Part shown: one piece after another, positions 15,710 through 24,158 of the stretch
Numbering within the stretch: the first letter of the stretch is position 1
How the letters are laid out: every line of letters begins with the position of its first letter
Source of the DNA: JAAYCI01 sp047972265
Lineage (GTDB): Bacteria; Bacillota; Clostridia; Oscillospirales; Ruminococcaceae
Length of the DNA stretch: 32,578 nucleotides
Reading direction: 5' to 3'
Assembly (NCBI GenBank): GCA_047972265.1
Contig: JBKEAM010000061.1
Location: 1-32,578 of the forward strand
The notes under the pieces: generated by a model
Database searches by the model: none
What the model was told of the DNA's origin: nothing
What the model saw: only the letters and a program-made list of their open reading frames with translations
Program-made: the position numbers and the translations under genes

Positions 15710-17919
15710 AATATAGTATCGTCCTGCAATAATCGGGCAAAACAAGAAAATCGGCCGTTTCTTTTTGCGTTATGGGTCATTTCGGCAAGTATTTCGGCCT
15801 CACCAGTTAAAATACACAAGTTCTTGGCGCGGGTTACGCCTGTGTACAACAGGTTACGGTATCTGAGTTTTTGCGGAACTTCTGCCAAAGGTATAACAAT
15901 GGCTTCAAACTCGCTGCCCTGGCTTTTATGGATGGTTATGGCGTATGCCAGTTCTAGTTCCCGCAGGGTTTCGGCAGAGTAAAGCACTTCACGGTCTTCG
16001 CATAGCACTGTTATACAGGAGGTTTGCTTGTCGATTGCTGCTACTGTACCAATATCACCGTTAAAAGCGCCGCTCCCCGCTTCGCCATCAAGGCGTGTAT
16101 AAGGAATATCATAGTTGTTTTTTATCTGCATTACTTTGTCGCCAAGGCGAAACACCATTCCGCCAAACCTAAATTCTGGTTTTTGCAGCTGGGGCGGGTT
16201 TAGCATTTCTTGCAAGCGGGCATTTAATGCCTCGGTGCCCAGGGGGCCTTTTCGGCCGGGGCATAAAACCTGTATGTCTGTCACCGGTGTATATCCGTAG
16301 CTTTCGGGCAGTCGCCTGCTTACCAAATCGCACACAAGCTTTTGACATGATGACCCATAGGCTTTCATAAAAAAGAAGTCGTCTTCTTTTCCGCCAGATT
16401 TAGGAACCGTGCCCTCTACAATATTATGTGCACTTGAAACAATAAGGCTTGCCGCAGATTGGCGAAAAATCTCGGTTAAAGATACCACCGGCACTACGCC
16501 GGATTCTATAATTCCTTTTAAAACATTGCCGGGGCCAACGCTGGGCAACTGGTCGGCGTCCCCTACCAATACCAACCTGCATCCGGGACGCAGCGCGTCT
16601 AAAAGGCTTTCGAACAGCACTGCATCCACCATACTCATTTCGTCCACAACCACAACATCGCATTTTAGAGGATTTTTTGCATTGCGGTTAAACCGTGGAA
16701 CATCACTGCCAGGAGTAAAACCGCCTTCCAGTAAGCGGTGGATGGTAAATGCAGCGCGTCCCGTTAGCTCCGACAGGCGCTTTGCTGCACGGCCTGTAGG
16801 AGCAGCCAAAACAACCTTGTCTGCCTGTTGCTCAAACAAGGTAAGTATGGCATTTACAATGGTGGTTTTGCCCGTGCCGGGGCCGCCTGTTACAACAAGT
16901 ATATTGCGCAGTATTGCATCTTCAATTGCTTTTTTTTGCAGCGGTGCATATTTTTTGTTTTCCAGTTTTTCAAGCCCAGCAATTTCTTTTTCTATCTGCT
17001 TGTTTTCAGCTTCGTAGCCGGTATGTACCATTTCGCGTATGCGGCCTGCAGCATACAACTCTGCTCTATACAAATCCGGCAGATATACATAGCTGCTGCC
17101 ATCGTATTGAGCAACCACTACCTGACCGTTTTCTTCCAGACGTTCTACTTGAAGCATTAATCTGTCGTTTTCTACCATAAAAAAGCCTGAGGCTGTTTTT
17201 AATAAAAGAGACAAAGGCAAACAAGTGTGCCCGTTGTTTAGGTTATGGCGTAGGGTGTATAAAATACCGGCATCCACCCTTTGGCTGCTGTCCCGCTCAA
17301 ACGACAGTTTGTCGGCAATATCATCTACACGGGCAAATGGAAAATAAGACGGATAACCACATAAAAGATATGGGTTTTGCTGTATCAATTCCATGGTATT
17401 TGGGCCAAAATGCCGATAAACAGACATACACTCGGTTGCAGAAAGGCCAAAGCGCCCTAAAGCAAGCATAGCCTCCCGTACCGAAAACATCTCTAAAAAA
17501 ACTTCGCTTGCTTTTTTTGCCTTTGCCAATGTCATCCCCGGGATTTCGGCCAGCATTTCGGGCGAAGAAGCCAATATTTCAAGCGATTCGTTTTTAAAGC
17601 GTCGAACGATTTTTTTTGCGGTTGCAGGCCCTATATTTGGCAGTACACCGCTGGAAAGATATTTTTGTATGGCGGTTTCCGATTCAGGCATTCTGTACAC
17701 GCAGGCACTGGCCTCAAACTGCCGGCCGTAGCTGCTGTGGTCTACAAAACGTCCGGCAACGGTTATTTCTTCGCCCGGAACACTGCCCGACAATGGCCCC
17801 ACCACTGTAAGAAGATCACCATCTTCTACACAAACAGAAAGCACAGCATAGCCGTTTTCCTTGTTTTCAAAGGTTACAGTCTCTACTGTGCCTCTTAGTT
17901 GTATCATTTCGTCCTGCAT
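15706..17919 (-). CDS. recD2: ATP-dependent RecD2-like DNA helicase
   Basis: RecD2 is an SF1B 5'-3' helicase of bacteria lacking RecBCD, acting in repair and replication fork maintenance. The 737-residue product has an N-terminal OB-like domain and a helix-hairpin-helix region (GVLPNIGPATAKKI, about 91-104). Walker A is GGPGTGKT at 345-352, Walker B is VVVDEMSM at 423-430, and the UvrD_C_2 end contains AYAITIHKSQGSEF. A longer frame opens at 18063 inside metK. AAGGAGG seven bases before the ATG at 17917-17919 fixes the start. It sits 40 bases after metK and overlaps comFC by 4 bp. Confidence 0.95.
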   Translation of the reverse strand: MQDEMIQLRGTVETVTFENKENGYAVLSVCVEDGDLLTVVGPLSGSVPGEEITVAGRFVDHSSYGRQFEASACVYRMPESETAIQKYLSSGVLPNIGPATAKKIVRRFKNESLEILASSPEMLAEIPGMTLAKAKKASEVFLEMFSVREAMLALGRFGLSATECMSVYRHFGPNTMELIQQNPYLLCGYPSYFPFARVDDIADKLSFERDSSQRVDAGILYTLRHNLNNGHTCLPLSLLLKTASGFFMVENDRLMLQVERLEENGQVVVAQYDGSSYVYLPDLYRAELYAAGRIREMVHTGYEAENKQIEKEIAGLEKLENKKYAPLQKKAIEDAILRNILVVTGGPGTGKTTIVNAILTLFEQQADKVVLAAPTGRAAKRLSELTGRAAFTIHRLLEGGFTPGSDVPRFNRNAKNPLKCDVVVVDEMSMVDAVLFESLLDALRPGCRLVLVGDADQLPSVGPGNVLKGIIESGVVPVVSLTEIFRQSAASLIVSSAHNIVEGTVPKSGGKEDDFFFMKAYGSSCQKLVCDLVSRRLPESYGYTPVTDIQVLCPGRKGPLGTEALNARLQEMLNPPQLQKPEFRFGGMVFRLGDKVMQIKNNYDIPYTRLDGEAGSGAFNGDIGTVAAIDKQTSCITVLCEDREVLYSAETLRELELAYAITIHKSQGSEFEAIVIPLAEVPQKLRYRNLLYTGVTRAKNLCILTGEAEILAEMTHNAKRNGRFSCFARLLQDDTIL

Positions 17920-17959
17920 GGCGGTACCTCCTTTTTGGATGAGATGCCCGCCCGGGTTT

Positions 17960-19105
17960 TCAGCGCAGGCCTGCCTGCTCACGCAGCAGTTCAACCCGCG
18001 GTGTCTCTTCCCACAAAACACCCAAATCCTCACGTCCCATATGGCCATAAGCAGCAAGGCCACGATAGATGGGCCGCTTTAAGTCCAAATCGCGGATAAT
18101 AGCGGCGGGGGTAAGTTCAAACAAGCCGCGAATGGCTTTTTCTATATCTTGTTCAGGTACAACAGAGGTGCCAAATGTTTCCACAAAAACGCTCACAGGC
18201 TCTGCTACACCAATGGCATATGCCAGTTGAACTTCGCATTTTTTTGCAAGCCCGGCAGCAACTACATGCTTTGCAACCCAGCGTGCGGCATAGGCTGCAC
18301 TGCGGTCTACTTTGGTGGGGTCTTTACCAGAAAAAGCACCTCCGCCATGACGCGCATACCCACCGTAGGTATCTACAATTATCTTACGTCCGGTAAGGCC
18401 GCTGTCGCCCTGCGGGCCACCCACAACAAAACGACCTGTTGGGTTTATGAAATATTTGGTATTATCATCCAGCAAATTTTGAGGGATTACAGGTTTGATG
18501 ACCTTAGCAATAAGGTCGGCACGCAACTCTTCCATATCTTGTTCTGGCGCATGCTGGGTAGACACAACAACCGTATCTACACGTACAGGGGTGTCTCCCT
18601 CATACTCTACTGTAATTTGGCTTTTCCCGTCGGGGCGCAGGTTTGGCAGTACACCATCTTTGCGAATTTTGGTTAACTGCTTGGCTACAGAATGTGCCAA
18701 GCTTATGGGTAGTGGCATCAGCTCTGGTGTTTCGTCGCAGGCGTAACCAAACATCATGCCCTGGTCTCCGGCGCCGCCGTCATCTACTCCCATTGCAATA
18801 TCTGGGCTTTGCTCTTTAATAGAAGTGATTACAGCACAGGTCTCGTAGTCAAAACCATATTTTGCACGAGTATAACCAATATCACGTATAACGCCCCGCG
18901 CAATGGTAGGAATATCTGCGTAGCAGGCGGTGGAAATTTCTCCCATTACATACACAAGGCCGGTATTTACCGCTACTTCGCATGCAACCCGGCCTGCCGG
19001 GTCTTTATCCAAAATCACATCCAAAACAGCATCGGATATTTGGTCGCAAATTTTATCGGGATGTCCTTCGGTTACCGATTCGGACGTAAAAAATCTTTTT
19101 GCCAT
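17960..19105 (-). CDS. metK: S-adenosylmethionine synthase
   Basis: MetK makes S-adenosylmethionine from methionine and ATP. The 381-residue protein contains GHPDK at residues 14-18, the ATP/methionine loop GAGDQGMMFGYA at 111-122 and the glycine loop GGGAFSGKD at 254-262. The frame extends upstream to 19255, but the ATG at 19103-19105, with AGAGGA about seven bases before it, gives the normal N-terminus MAKRFFTSESVTEGHPDK. A clear promoter lies 50-77 bases upstream. The resulting leader is only about 40 bases, too short for a SAM riboswitch, and none is seen. Confidence 0.97.
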   Translation of the reverse strand: MAKRFFTSESVTEGHPDKICDQISDAVLDVILDKDPAGRVACEVAVNTGLVYVMGEISTACYADIPTIARGVIRDIGYTRAKYGFDYETCAVITSIKEQSPDIAMGVDDGGAGDQGMMFGYACDETPELMPLPISLAHSVAKQLTKIRKDGVLPNLRPDGKSQITVEYEGDTPVRVDTVVVSTQHAPEQDMEELRADLIAKVIKPVIPQNLLDDNTKYFINPTGRFVVGGPQGDSGLTGRKIIVDTYGGYARHGGGAFSGKDPTKVDRSAAYAARWVAKHVVAAGLAKKCEVQLAYAIGVAEPVSVFVETFGTSVVPEQDIEKAIRGLFELTPAAIIRDLDLKRPIYRGLAAYGHMGREDLGVLWEETPRVELLREQAGLR

Positions 19106-19154
19106 ACTATTTTCCTCTGTTTCCGGTTGATATTTAATGCTTGTTACATTTAAT

Positions 19155-19182
19155 ATTATCCCCCAGTTGCTGTTTTTGTCAA
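19155..19182 (-). promoter_or_regulatory. Sigma-A promoter of the metK operon
   Basis: On the minus strand TTGACA (19177-19182) is followed after 16 bases by GATAAT (19155-19160). Transcription should start near 19148, leaving a leader of about 40 bases before metK. Confidence 0.82.
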
Positions 19183-19317
19183 CACAACAAAAGGGCACCG
19201 AAGATACCCTGCATAGGCAGTAAAAATTACAAATGTTTTTTAATATTAACGACAAAACCGCATTTTTGTAAGTTGATTTAGAAATTTGTTTCTGTTTTTT
19301 TTACTCGATATATATGT

Positions 19318-19323
19318 TATAAT
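19318..19323 (+). promoter_or_regulatory. Candidate -10 element for the 1035-residue membrane protein gene
   Basis: A perfect TATAAT lies 82 bases before the ATG at 19405. The upstream sequence is T-rich without a clear -35 hexamer at 16-18 bases. Together with the metK promoter it makes this spacer a divergent promoter region. Confidence 0.45.
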
Positions 19324-19404
19324 ACATCAAAGTAGGTACAAAAGGTCGTTATATGGCATAAACAACGTAATGCCGCCCATAAATTTTTCGGGGAGAATGC
19401 GATA

Positions 19405-22400
19405 ATGTGTATACGTAATAGGGTTGTTTCTCTGATTTATAAAATTTTAATCTTTATAGCGTGCGCTGTAGGGCTTGTTTTTTCTGCCGGGCTGCTGCAG
19501 GGCCAGTTTACGCTGCATTTTTTTAATGATTATGCGGCGCAAATAACCCTGGTTTGCCTTGTTTTTTATTTGTGCGCTATTATTGCGGGCATTGTTGACA
19601 TATCAAAAAAAGGGGCTATTGGTACAACCGCTTTTGGGCATCATCTAAAGGGTGCCTTAATCGTATCTCTGCTTGCGTTGCTGGGGCTGTTTGTTTACCA
19701 AAACTTCTTTTCGCAGCAGGCTGCGGCCAGCATGGATATTGGCCAGATGATTATGTATTTTGCAATGCCAGCCCTGGTATTGCTGGACTATGTACTGTTT
19801 GACCGTAAAGGACGTTACCATTTTAGCGACCCTATTGTATGGCTGCTTTTGCCTTATTTCTTTTATGCATATGTTTTGGGACGCGCCCAACTGGGGATTG
19901 TTTACCCGGATGGAAGTTTGTATCCTTATGCATTTTTAAACCCGCTTACCGACGGGTGGACCAGAGCCCTTATGAATGTTGGGCTTTTAACTCTTTTGTT
20001 TCTTATTGTGGGGTATGTACTTTTTATTATCGACCTTATTTTGGGAAATATTGCAAAAAAGAACGCGCCCGCAGAAGCTGCACTGCCCGATGATTACAAC
20101 CCCGATATTGAAGATCTTGATGCGGTAGAAAAGTTGGACGACGCGGCATGGGCCGATGTTGACCTTGGCGCCGTTGCTTTTGGTGCCGGAGTAGGAGGCA
20201 TGCTTGCATCCGAAGATGATTCTTTGGCTGAGGATGACTCGGCAGAATTTTCTGACGTATTTAATACAAACGAGGATGTCGCTGCTGCACCATCTGCTCC
20301 CCCATCTTCTTTGTTTGATACAGACGAACCAGAGCAAGCAGACCCTTTTGTCCAAAATGATGCCCAGGAGCCTGAGATTTTTGCAGGGTTGAATGATTCT
20401 GCCCCAGCGGATAATCTACGCCCAGATTTAACAGCCGAACGGGATATGCACCTGCAAGAAGAGTTGCCACCGCAGGATGGGCAACAGCCACCAAATTTGT
20501 TTGCTCCTTCCCATCCTGTTGCCAGCCTAGAAAGCAATATTTTAACGGGCAATGCCAATTTCAGCAATCGACCGGCTCCCCTTTCTCATCCGGGTAATAT
20601 GGCATATGTGCCAAATGAAGAAGACAGGGCTTTTTCACAAAACGCAGGTCCTTCTTTAGCAAGCACGGCATCTTTTGCTGCACAGCGCAACTTTTCTTCT
20701 CAAAATCCCGATTTGGGACAAAATGCCGCTCCTTTGTATCAGCCTGCAACAGTGGCGCCGCTTCCGCAAGAAAATGCATCTTACAGAATGCATAACACGG
20801 CATCTTTTGCTGCACAAACAGATGCTGCCCCAATGCATGGCACAGGCGCTTTCCCTGCGGTTGACACCCATGCAGCTGCCCCTGCCTATTCTCCTTTAAT
20901 CCACGAAGCACCTATGCACCAAACAGATTCTTTTTCGGCGGTAAATAGTCATCCACAAAGTTCTTTCTCTTCAAATGCAAATGTAGAGGAACCATTGGCT
21001 CCTGCTTCTACAAGCGCACCTAATAATTACCCTTTAGCACCCCAAATGGCAGAACACGAGATAAAGCATGAAGAGCACAGCAATGCTTCTGCTGATATAT
21101 ACATAGCTCCTCAGCATCCTTCTGTATTTCCCCCGGCACCTGCAGAGCAGAACACATATTCACCTTCTGCTCCTGTAACCAATTGGAACACTGCTCCTGT
21201 AAATGCTGAGACAGAGCATGCACATATACAGGCTGCGCCTTACACGCCGGCAGCTACACCGGTGGTAGATACTGTAAACGATTATCAGGCACCTGCTTCT
21301 TTTTCATTTTCACCTTACCAAACAGATGCCGCACCGATAGAGTATTCTTCTATTTTAAAACCTGTTTCGGCACCCGAGACAGCCCCACCACCTGTTGCGC
21401 ACAGCACACAATCCTTTTATGTTCCTGCAACATATGCAACCGGTGATACGGCAGCGCAGCCAAACGAAGCGTATATTCCCCCCGTAGGAACCAAGCAGGA
21501 AACTCCGGTAGAAGTGAAGCCGACTTCATATGCTCCTCCACAATACACACCGCCTGCGCCACCGCAAGCACAGGCCTCTTACCTTTCGTTCCCCGAGCCC
21601 GAAAGAAAGACATACCCCCCAGTACAGGAGACCCCGCCGGCAGCGCCGACTGTACCCCCAGAACCCCCCAAAGCGCCGGCGTATAGTTATCCGCCATCCT
21701 CTTACACACCGCCTGTAGTAACCGAAGATTCTTACTATTCCAACTTTCAGGCTCCGGTTATTGAGAGCAGCACCTATTACACAGGGTCTTTTACACCACC
21801 AGTAGTGCCTACAGCACCCCCTGCTCCACAGCAAGAGCCCGAAAATCTGCGGACGCCGGTTATCCACGATACCCCCTCTTTTAAGCCGTTATCAGAAAGT
21901 GTTGCACCTTCTTCGGCTGGCTATGGGCATGCCACCCCTGCCGGATATGAATCTCCACACGTTCCTGGGAATACTGCACACAATATGGGTATGGGTGGCC
22001 AGGCTGCTCCCGGCGCATTTAGGCGGCCTGTTTACAACACACAGTCTATCCCAGTATACAACCCGGGTAATGCAACTGTACAAAATGTTCAGCAGGCTCC
22101 TTTGCAAAACAACGACTATTATTCTTACGATCAATCAGAGTACACTTCTCACCCCGATGTTCCTGCGCAGCAGGTTCAAGCGCCAATGGGACATGCGCCT
22201 GTTAACCAGCAGACTTATCCCCAGCCAACGGCACATACCGGAAGCTACTCTGTACAGGAAATGAGGCAGGCATACACGCAGCCCGCTGTACGCCCCGTAT
22301 ACGATGCCCCGCAAAACACTTACAATACGGCATCGTACAATACCTCTTTGCTGGGTAATCAATACCAGCGGCAACAGAGTGCAACGGCCAATCCGCCGCG

Positions 22401-22512
22401 GCAACAATTCCGTACACAGCAAAACATCTGGCCCAACCCCAACGATGGCGCGGTAAGGCCGCAAACATCCTCATTCCCTGCTATTGACCCTGAAAACCAT
22501 AGGGGCGAATAA
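19405..22512 (+). CDS. Pr6Pr-like membrane protein with ~800-residue disordered Pro/Ala/Thr/Tyr-rich tail
   Basis: The 1035-residue product has about six hydrophobic helices in residues 8-215, resembling the Pr6Pr family, then a short basic patch and an acidic stretch (226-350). From about 350 to the end it is Pro/Ala/Ser/Thr/Gln/Tyr-rich and almost surely disordered. The tail holds eleven copies of a short motif T-x-[S/A]-[F/Y/I] at residues 421, 465, 480, 507, 668, 793, 823, 879, 945, 975 and 1021. GGGGAG nine bases before the ATG supports the start. The frame is uninterrupted and ends at a terminator. The tail is probably cytoplasmic. I cannot assign a function; protein-protein scaffolding at the membrane is a guess. 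Confidence 0.85.
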   Translation: MCIRNRVVSLIYKILIFIACAVGLVFSAGLLQGQFTLHFFNDYAAQITLVCLVFYLCAIIAGIVDISKKGAIGTTAFGHHLKGALIVSLLALLGLFVYQNFFSQQAAASMDIGQMIMYFAMPALVLLDYVLFDRKGRYHFSDPIVWLLLPYFFYAYVLGRAQLGIVYPDGSLYPYAFLNPLTDGWTRALMNVGLLTLLFLIVGYVLFIIDLILGNIAKKNAPAEAALPDDYNPDIEDLDAVEKLDDAAWADVDLGAVAFGAGVGGMLASEDDSLAEDDSAEFSDVFNTNEDVAAAPSAPPSSLFDTDEPEQADPFVQNDAQEPEIFAGLNDSAPADNLRPDLTAERDMHLQEELPPQDGQQPPNLFAPSHPVASLESNILTGNANFSNRPAPLSHPGNMAYVPNEEDRAFSQNAGPSLASTASFAAQRNFSSQNPDLGQNAAPLYQPATVAPLPQENASYRMHNTASFAAQTDAAPMHGTGAFPAVDTHAAAPAYSPLIHEAPMHQTDSFSAVNSHPQSSFSSNANVEEPLAPASTSAPNNYPLAPQMAEHEIKHEEHSNASADIYIAPQHPSVFPPAPAEQNTYSPSAPVTNWNTAPVNAETEHAHIQAAPYTPAATPVVDTVNDYQAPASFSFSPYQTDAAPIEYSSILKPVSAPETAPPPVAHSTQSFYVPATYATGDTAAQPNEAYIPPVGTKQETPVEVKPTSYAPPQYTPPAPPQAQASYLSFPEPERKTYPPVQETPPAAPTVPPEPPKAPAYSYPPSSYTPPVVTEDSYYSNFQAPVIESSTYYTGSFTPPVVPTAPPAPQQEPENLRTPVIHDTPSFKPLSESVAPSSAGYGHATPAGYESPHVPGNTAHNMGMGGQAAPGAFRRPVYNTQSIPVYNPGNATVQNVQQAPLQNNDYYSYDQSEYTSHPDVPAQQVQAPMGHAPVNQQTYPQPTAHTGSYSVQEMRQAYTQPAVRPVYDAPQNTYNTASYNTSLLGNQYQRQQSATANPPRQQFRTQQNIWPNPNDGAVRPQTSSFPAIDPENHRGE

Positions 22513-22519
22513 CAATATT

Positions 22520-22556
22520 AACACCCTAGGCTATGCGCTGAGGGTGTTTTAATTTT
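22520..22556 (+). terminator. Intrinsic terminator after the 1035-residue protein gene
   Basis: AACACCCT (22520-22527) pairs with AGGGTGTT (22541-22548) around a 13-base loop, followed by TTAATTTT. Confidence 0.8.
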
Positions 22557-22577
22557 ATAAATATATAAAAGTTAAAT

Positions 22578-22616
22578 AAAAAGATTCCGAAAGAAATTTT
22601 CTTTCGGAATCTTTTT
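22578..22616. terminator. Perfect 16-bp inverted repeat, strong bidirectional terminator
   Basis: The 16-base arm at 22578-22593 is exactly complementary to 22601-22616 around a seven-base loop. Arms end in five A and five T, the form of a symmetric intrinsic terminator. No gene converges from the right, so it acts as a second stop that insulates the ABC operon from upstream transcription. Confidence 0.8.
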
Positions 22617-22651
22617 ATTTTAAAACCAATATACCTGAGTAAAAAATATGC

Positions 22652-22682
22652 TTGACCCTTACCCTACCGGAGGCTGTAGGCT
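22652..22682 (+). promoter_or_regulatory. MerR-type promoter/operator of the ABC exporter operon
   Basis: TTGACC (-35, 22652-22657) and TAGGCT (-10, 22677-22682) are separated by 19 bases rather than 17. The spacer is GC-rich with a partial dyad (CCT...AGG). This over-long spacer is the hallmark of promoters untwisted by MerR-family activators, and a MerR gene ends the operon. The start would be near 22689. Confidence 0.78.
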
Positions 22683-22714
22683 AAAAACAAATAAAATTTG
22701 AGGAGGAAAACTGA

Positions 22715-23440
22715 TTGGAAGTTTTAACTGTATCTAACCTAAAAAAACAGTATGGAAAGACACAAGTGCTTAAAAATGTATCATTTGATATTACAAGGGG
22801 TGAGTTTTTTGGACTATTGGGACATAATGGTACCGGAAAATCAACTACAATAGACTGTATTTTGGGTATGAAGACCTATGATGAGGGCCAAATAGAAATT
22901 TTGGGTACTTCACCCCAAAAGATAAACAAAAGCTTATTTGAAAATGTTGGAGTGCAGTTTCAGCAATCGCACTATCAGGAGAAAATAAAAGTGTCGGAGC
23001 TTTGTTATTTAACTGCCTCATACTATAAAAAACCCGAAGATTGGAAAACACTTTTGCTGTCGTTTGGATTAAACACAAAAGCAAACATGTATGTAGAAAA
23101 ACTATCGGGAGGAGAAAAGCAAAAGTTATCGGTGCTGCTTACCCTTATCCCCAACCCTAAAATTGTATTTTTAGATGAACTTACCACGGGGCTAGATACC
23201 CTTGCACGGCGCTTGGTATGGAAAGAGCTTATAAAGCTGAAACAAAAGGGATTAACGGTTTTGCTTACTTCTCATTATATGGAAGAAGTAGAGACCCTGT
23301 GTGACCGGATAGGTATTATTGTGGATGGCGAAATTGCTGTACTTGGCACAATACAGCAAGTGATAAAGCAAAGTGGAAAGCAAACCTTAGAGGACGCATA
23401 CCTGTGGTATACTGGGGAGGAAGAAGATGAGAGCATTTAA
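22715..23440 (+). CDS. ABC transporter ATP-binding protein
   Basis: This is the 241-residue ATPase of an ABC-2 type (probably drug or peptide) exporter. Walker A is GHNGTGKS at 36-43, the signature LSGGE at 130-134, Walker B VFLDELTTGLD at 151-161 with catalytic E155, and the H-loop H187 in LLTSHYMEE. The start is TTG at 22715-22717 with AGGAGG eight bases upstream. The stop overlaps the permease start by 14 bp. It is the first gene of a three-gene unit with permease and MerR regulator, behind a MerR-type promoter. This block looks more AT-rich than its neighbours, possibly acquired. Confidence 0.94.
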   Translation: MEVLTVSNLKKQYGKTQVLKNVSFDITRGEFFGLLGHNGTGKSTTIDCILGMKTYDEGQIEILGTSPQKINKSLFENVGVQFQQSHYQEKIKVSELCYLTASYYKKPEDWKTLLLSFGLNTKANMYVEKLSGGEKQKLSVLLTLIPNPKIVFLDELTTGLDTLARRLVWKELIKLKQKGLTVLLTSHYMEEVETLCDRIGIIVDGEIAVLGTIQQVIKQSGKQTLEDAYLWYTGEEEDESI

Positions 23441-24153
23441 GGCGATGTATAAAACAGAATTTAAACTGGGGATACGCCAAATTGATGTACCCATATTTGC
23501 ATTTGCGTTTCCTGTAGTGGTTGCTATTGTTTTGGTATTAATTTATGGTAAAACAGATACAGTAATGATGGGCAAAACCTTTGCTTTGGCAAGTTCTATA
23601 GGCATTGCAGCAATGGGGCTTATGGGGCTTCCGCTTACACTTTCGGGGTATCGAGAGGCAAAAATACTTAAGCAGCTTAAGGTAACTCCCATAAAACCGG
23701 CATTTATTCTATTTGTTCAGTTTGCGGTTAAGTTTACGCTCTCGCTTATTTCTGCCATAATGGTTTGGAGCATTTTAACAGTGCTGTTTGGTTACAAAAT
23801 GGCAGGTAACCCTGCAATATATTTTATAGCCTATGTGTTGGTGGCATTTGCCATATTTGGCATTGGAATGATTATTGCCAGTGTTTCTAAAGATGCAAAC
23901 ATGGCGGGGTTGCTATGTAGTATAGCGTATTTTCCCATGTTGATATTCTCTGGTACAATCATCCCGCTGGATGCCTTACCGGCTACAATGGTTAAAGTAC
24001 TACAGGTTTATGCCCTTAACACAGGGCATAAACCTGCTGGAAACAGTTGCATTAGGCGGCAATATATTAGATGGCTGGTTTGCCACTGCTGTTATGCTTG
24101 GTATTAGTGTTGTTTCGATATTGATATCCATAAAAACATTTAAGTGGGAGTGA
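23427..24153 (+). pseudogene. ABC-2 type permease, +1 frameshifted near the C-terminus
   Basis: This membrane subunit partners the preceding ATPase. The first frame encodes six-helix ABC-2 permease sequence for 194 codons to VLQV (24006-24008), then drifts into non-family sequence ending at a stop near 24107. Reading from 24010, one base later, gives MPLTQGINLLETVALGG and a final helix ending KTFKWE, stop at 24151-24153. That matches the usual family end, for a total near 241 residues. An extra T in the GTTT run is the simplest explanation. As written, the product lacks its last transmembrane helix, so export may be disabled unless this is a sequence error. Confidence 0.9.
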
Positions 24154-24158
24154 TTTGT

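Noticed and set aside
19106..19154. SAM riboswitch upstream of metK
   Set aside because: The predicted leader is about 40 bases, too short for any SAM riboswitch, and no S-box core is visible.
20094..20567. Long minus-strand open frames inside the 1035-residue protein gene
   Set aside because: They mirror the Pro/Ala-rich coding strand, have no ribosome-binding sites and no recognisable domains.
22578..22616. Perfect 16-bp inverted repeat as an IS or MITE end
   Set aside because: Arms are separated by only seven bases, have A/T tails typical of a terminator, and no direct repeats flank it.
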